This document shows, in pieces, positions 62,332 through 64,000 of a stretch of 64,000 nucleotides of DNA (the first letter of the stretch is position 1; the number at the start of each line of letters is the position of its first letter). The stretch lies in NCBI GenBank assembly GCA_028622995.1, contig JAJQJQ010000011.1:4960001-5024000 (forward strand). Reading direction: 5' to 3'. The notes beneath the pieces were generated by a model. It ran no database searches and was not told where the DNA came from. It worked only from the letters and a program-made list of their open reading frames with translations. Origin of the DNA: Panagrolaimus kolymaensis. Its lineage: Eukaryota; Nematoda; Chromadorea; Rhabditida; Panagrolaimidae. The translations under genes were made by a program, and so were the position numbers.

Positions 62332-63204
62332 AATGCTATTCAAAAAGCGTATATTTTGCGTGTTTGGTAAAATTTATTTTGTAAATATTTAATTGTTTCA
62401 TTGAAAGTTTTTTTTTGTAAAATTTATTTACTTTTAATTAGTTCTTTTTTTAATCCAGATATAACAATAATAAATTATTTTCTTTCTATTTTTGCAAAGT
62501 TGAAATAAATAACAAATCATTAATGAATAGGATAAGCCACACAAACTTTAATCCCACATGAAAAAAAGCACAGACATATACTAACATTATCTAGTGCATC
62601 CTAAAACCAAATGTCACCAACGATGAGAAAAGGGTTTATTTGGGGTAAAAAATAAACATCAAAATATCGATAAAATCGCTAGATCCTTAAAAGCCTCTTA
62701 ATTATCAATGAACATTATATAATAAAACCTCGCAAAAGAAAAGCCAAAGATGGTCATATAAAAGAAAATGCAAATGAGACAAAAACAAAAGATCCGCTTC
62801 GATTACCACAAAAAAGAAGTTACTTTCTTCAACAACACTTCCATTAGACGAAGAAAGTCTAAAGATCTCATCAAGAAGGTTCCAATGATAAAATTAGCTT
62901 TTTAAAATTTTTTTATTTGGCAAACAAAATAAGAGAAAAAATACAATAAACAAAATATAAAATAACATAAGTTTGATTTTTTGGATTTTTTTATAAAACT
63001 TTAAACATGAAACGAAAAAAAAGTAAAAAACATATATAAACGAAACAAGTTAGATACATCTATAAGAAAATATTTCTGTTGCACCCGTAGACTTATTTAA
63101 AAAGTTGTCAACATTAGATCGAAAAGTTTCCCACATTCCCCATTTTTTGAATTGATAAACCTGAAAATTTTTGAGCGAAGGAAGAAGAAGTTGCATGATG
63201 GTAT
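62332..63204. other. Spacer between convergent genes, no gene seen
   Basis: 873 bp, AT-rich, with AATAAA motifs on the plus strand near 62468 and 62503 that may end the acidic-protein transcript. No coding exon was found. Confidence 0.5.
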
Positions 63205-63995
63205 TTAAGATTTTATTGACCATTTCTTTGGTTCCGTTTTTGAACCAGGTGTAATTGCAATTCCTTCAGCCTTCATATACTCAGCAAATTCCTTTTCGGA
63301 GCTAAATTGAAACCATTTTGAAAGAACGCTGACCTCGAGAAATGGATGATAGCTAAAAGTAAAAAGGATCTTTATGAAACCAAAAAAGAAAGTAAAAACC
63401 AACCTTGCACGAACAATCTTAATAAATTTTCGCCGTTCACGATCCAAAAACAAATCCATAACATTACCACACATTCTTGGAGTATTATGATAAAGCTTGA
63501 ACAAACGAATGTGATGGCTTTTGAGAAATGCATCATGAACTTTGATAGCAAGCGAAATAGACGGCGATTTTCTAGCTTTGGAATCCAAATCATTGAGAAG
63601 CGATAATATGTCTTGATCATCTTCAGTAAGGATAAAATATAACAATCTATACGCTGTGAATTCGTTTTCATTCTTACATCCAGGAAGGTCATCATACAAA
63701 TGACGCAGCTGTGATTGACATTGATTAAACTCACATAAATCTTTATTTTCAAGTGTCAACCGAGCATGAAATTCGTAAACAGAAACAGTAAACTCATTAC
63801 GTATTTTTTGAACCTAAAAAGACAATAATAAAGTAACATAAAAAAGAAGAAAAAACTTACAGTGAGATCTTGTCGGATCGCACGAAGTTGATCACAAACA
63901 TATTTGTACTTCGACGAATCTCTTGCCAGTTCCTGTAAACGATTAAAAGATTTTTTCAAAACACTCAAGGGACGAATTTCAGATGCTTCAGGTTT
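63205..63995 (-). CDS. LENG8/THP3-like SAC3/GANP-domain protein, 3' part
   Basis: Three exons are visible (63861-63995, 63404-63813, 63205-63352 in transcription order), giving 230 residues in one frame to a TAA; the gene continues past the right edge after a splice acceptor. Seen: IRPLSVLKKSFNRLQ, RAIRQDLTV joined to QKIRNEFTVSVYEFHARLTLE, FNQCQSQLRHLYDDLPG, EFTAYRLLYFILT and LYHNTPRMCGNVMDLFLDRER, which follow the SAC3/GANP domain of LENG8 (yeast Thp3) closely. Known: Thp3 works with Csn12 in transcription elongation and mRNA processing, and mammalian LENG8 is linked to mRNA export and processing. Inferred: nuclear RNA-handling role. No truncation inside the visible part. Confidence 0.92.
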
Positions 63996-64000
63996 CTAAA

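Noticed and set aside
1..64000. CRISPR array, bacterial operons, rRNA genes or viral sequence
   Set aside because: No regularly spaced repeats, no rRNA-like conserved sequence and no viral gene were seen; all genes are of spliced animal type.

Overview
This window reads as nuclear DNA of a nematode. It is strongly AT-rich and carries compact genes with 44-60 nt GT...AG introns ending in TTTTAG or TTTCAG. Several gene families point to nematodes: a MLT-10 moulting-cycle protein, a serpentine chemoreceptor, a ZP-domain cuticlin and an EXL/EXC-4 type CLIC protein. Seven plus-strand genes also have a splice-acceptor-like sequence 2-70 nt before the ATG, which fits spliced-leader trans-splicing. 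I cannot name the genus. All exon models were joined by hand from splice signals and checked for reading-frame continuity; none was checked against a database.

Layout. 1-1420: the 3' part of NDUFAF7 (+). 2742-5153: a secreted M1 aminopeptidase homologue without its zinc site (+). 6045-7629: an unrecognised type I membrane protein (+). 7630-12910: no gene found. 12937-18507: a Patched receptor (+). 18712-20457: a CYP4 cytochrome P450 (-). 21158-22274: a serpentine receptor (+). 22374-23353: a CLIC/EXL-like protein (-). 23.4-29.6 kb: a gene-free stretch with a degenerate repeat block and a Helitron-like 3' terminus. 29626-32086: a MLT-10 family protein (+). 32414-32928: a non-autonomous DNA transposon with 57-bp inverted termini and a perfect 8-bp target-site duplication. 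33385-36175: an unrecognised protein with repeated WHG/FC modules (+). 38157-39844: an SLC36 transporter (+). 40371-42336: an ARSB-like sulfatase (+). 42700-44025: a very short prominin (-). 45901-47409: TMEM129 (-). 47671-48916: a cuticlin (-). 49731-51166: spermidine synthase (+). 51.2-56.5 kb: no gene found. 56555-58329: a synaptotagmin-like double-C2 protein (+). 59250-62331: a 1009-residue acidic membrane protein (+). 63205-63995: the 3' part of a LENG8/SAC3-GANP gene (-).

The genes form no single pathway. Several belong to cuticle and epidermal or membrane biology (MLT-10, cuticlin, Patched, CLIC, prominin). Others are housekeeping (NDUFAF7, spermidine synthase, TMEM129, LENG8).

The items most worth follow-up are the WHG/FC repeat protein, whose modules sit on phase 1-1 exons; the 8-bp-TSD transposon carrying a short coding fragment and tRNA-like boxes; the Helitron-like end; the M1 homologue in which all three HExxH positions are replaced; the sulfatase with CTSTR in place of CxPSR; and the miniature prominin.
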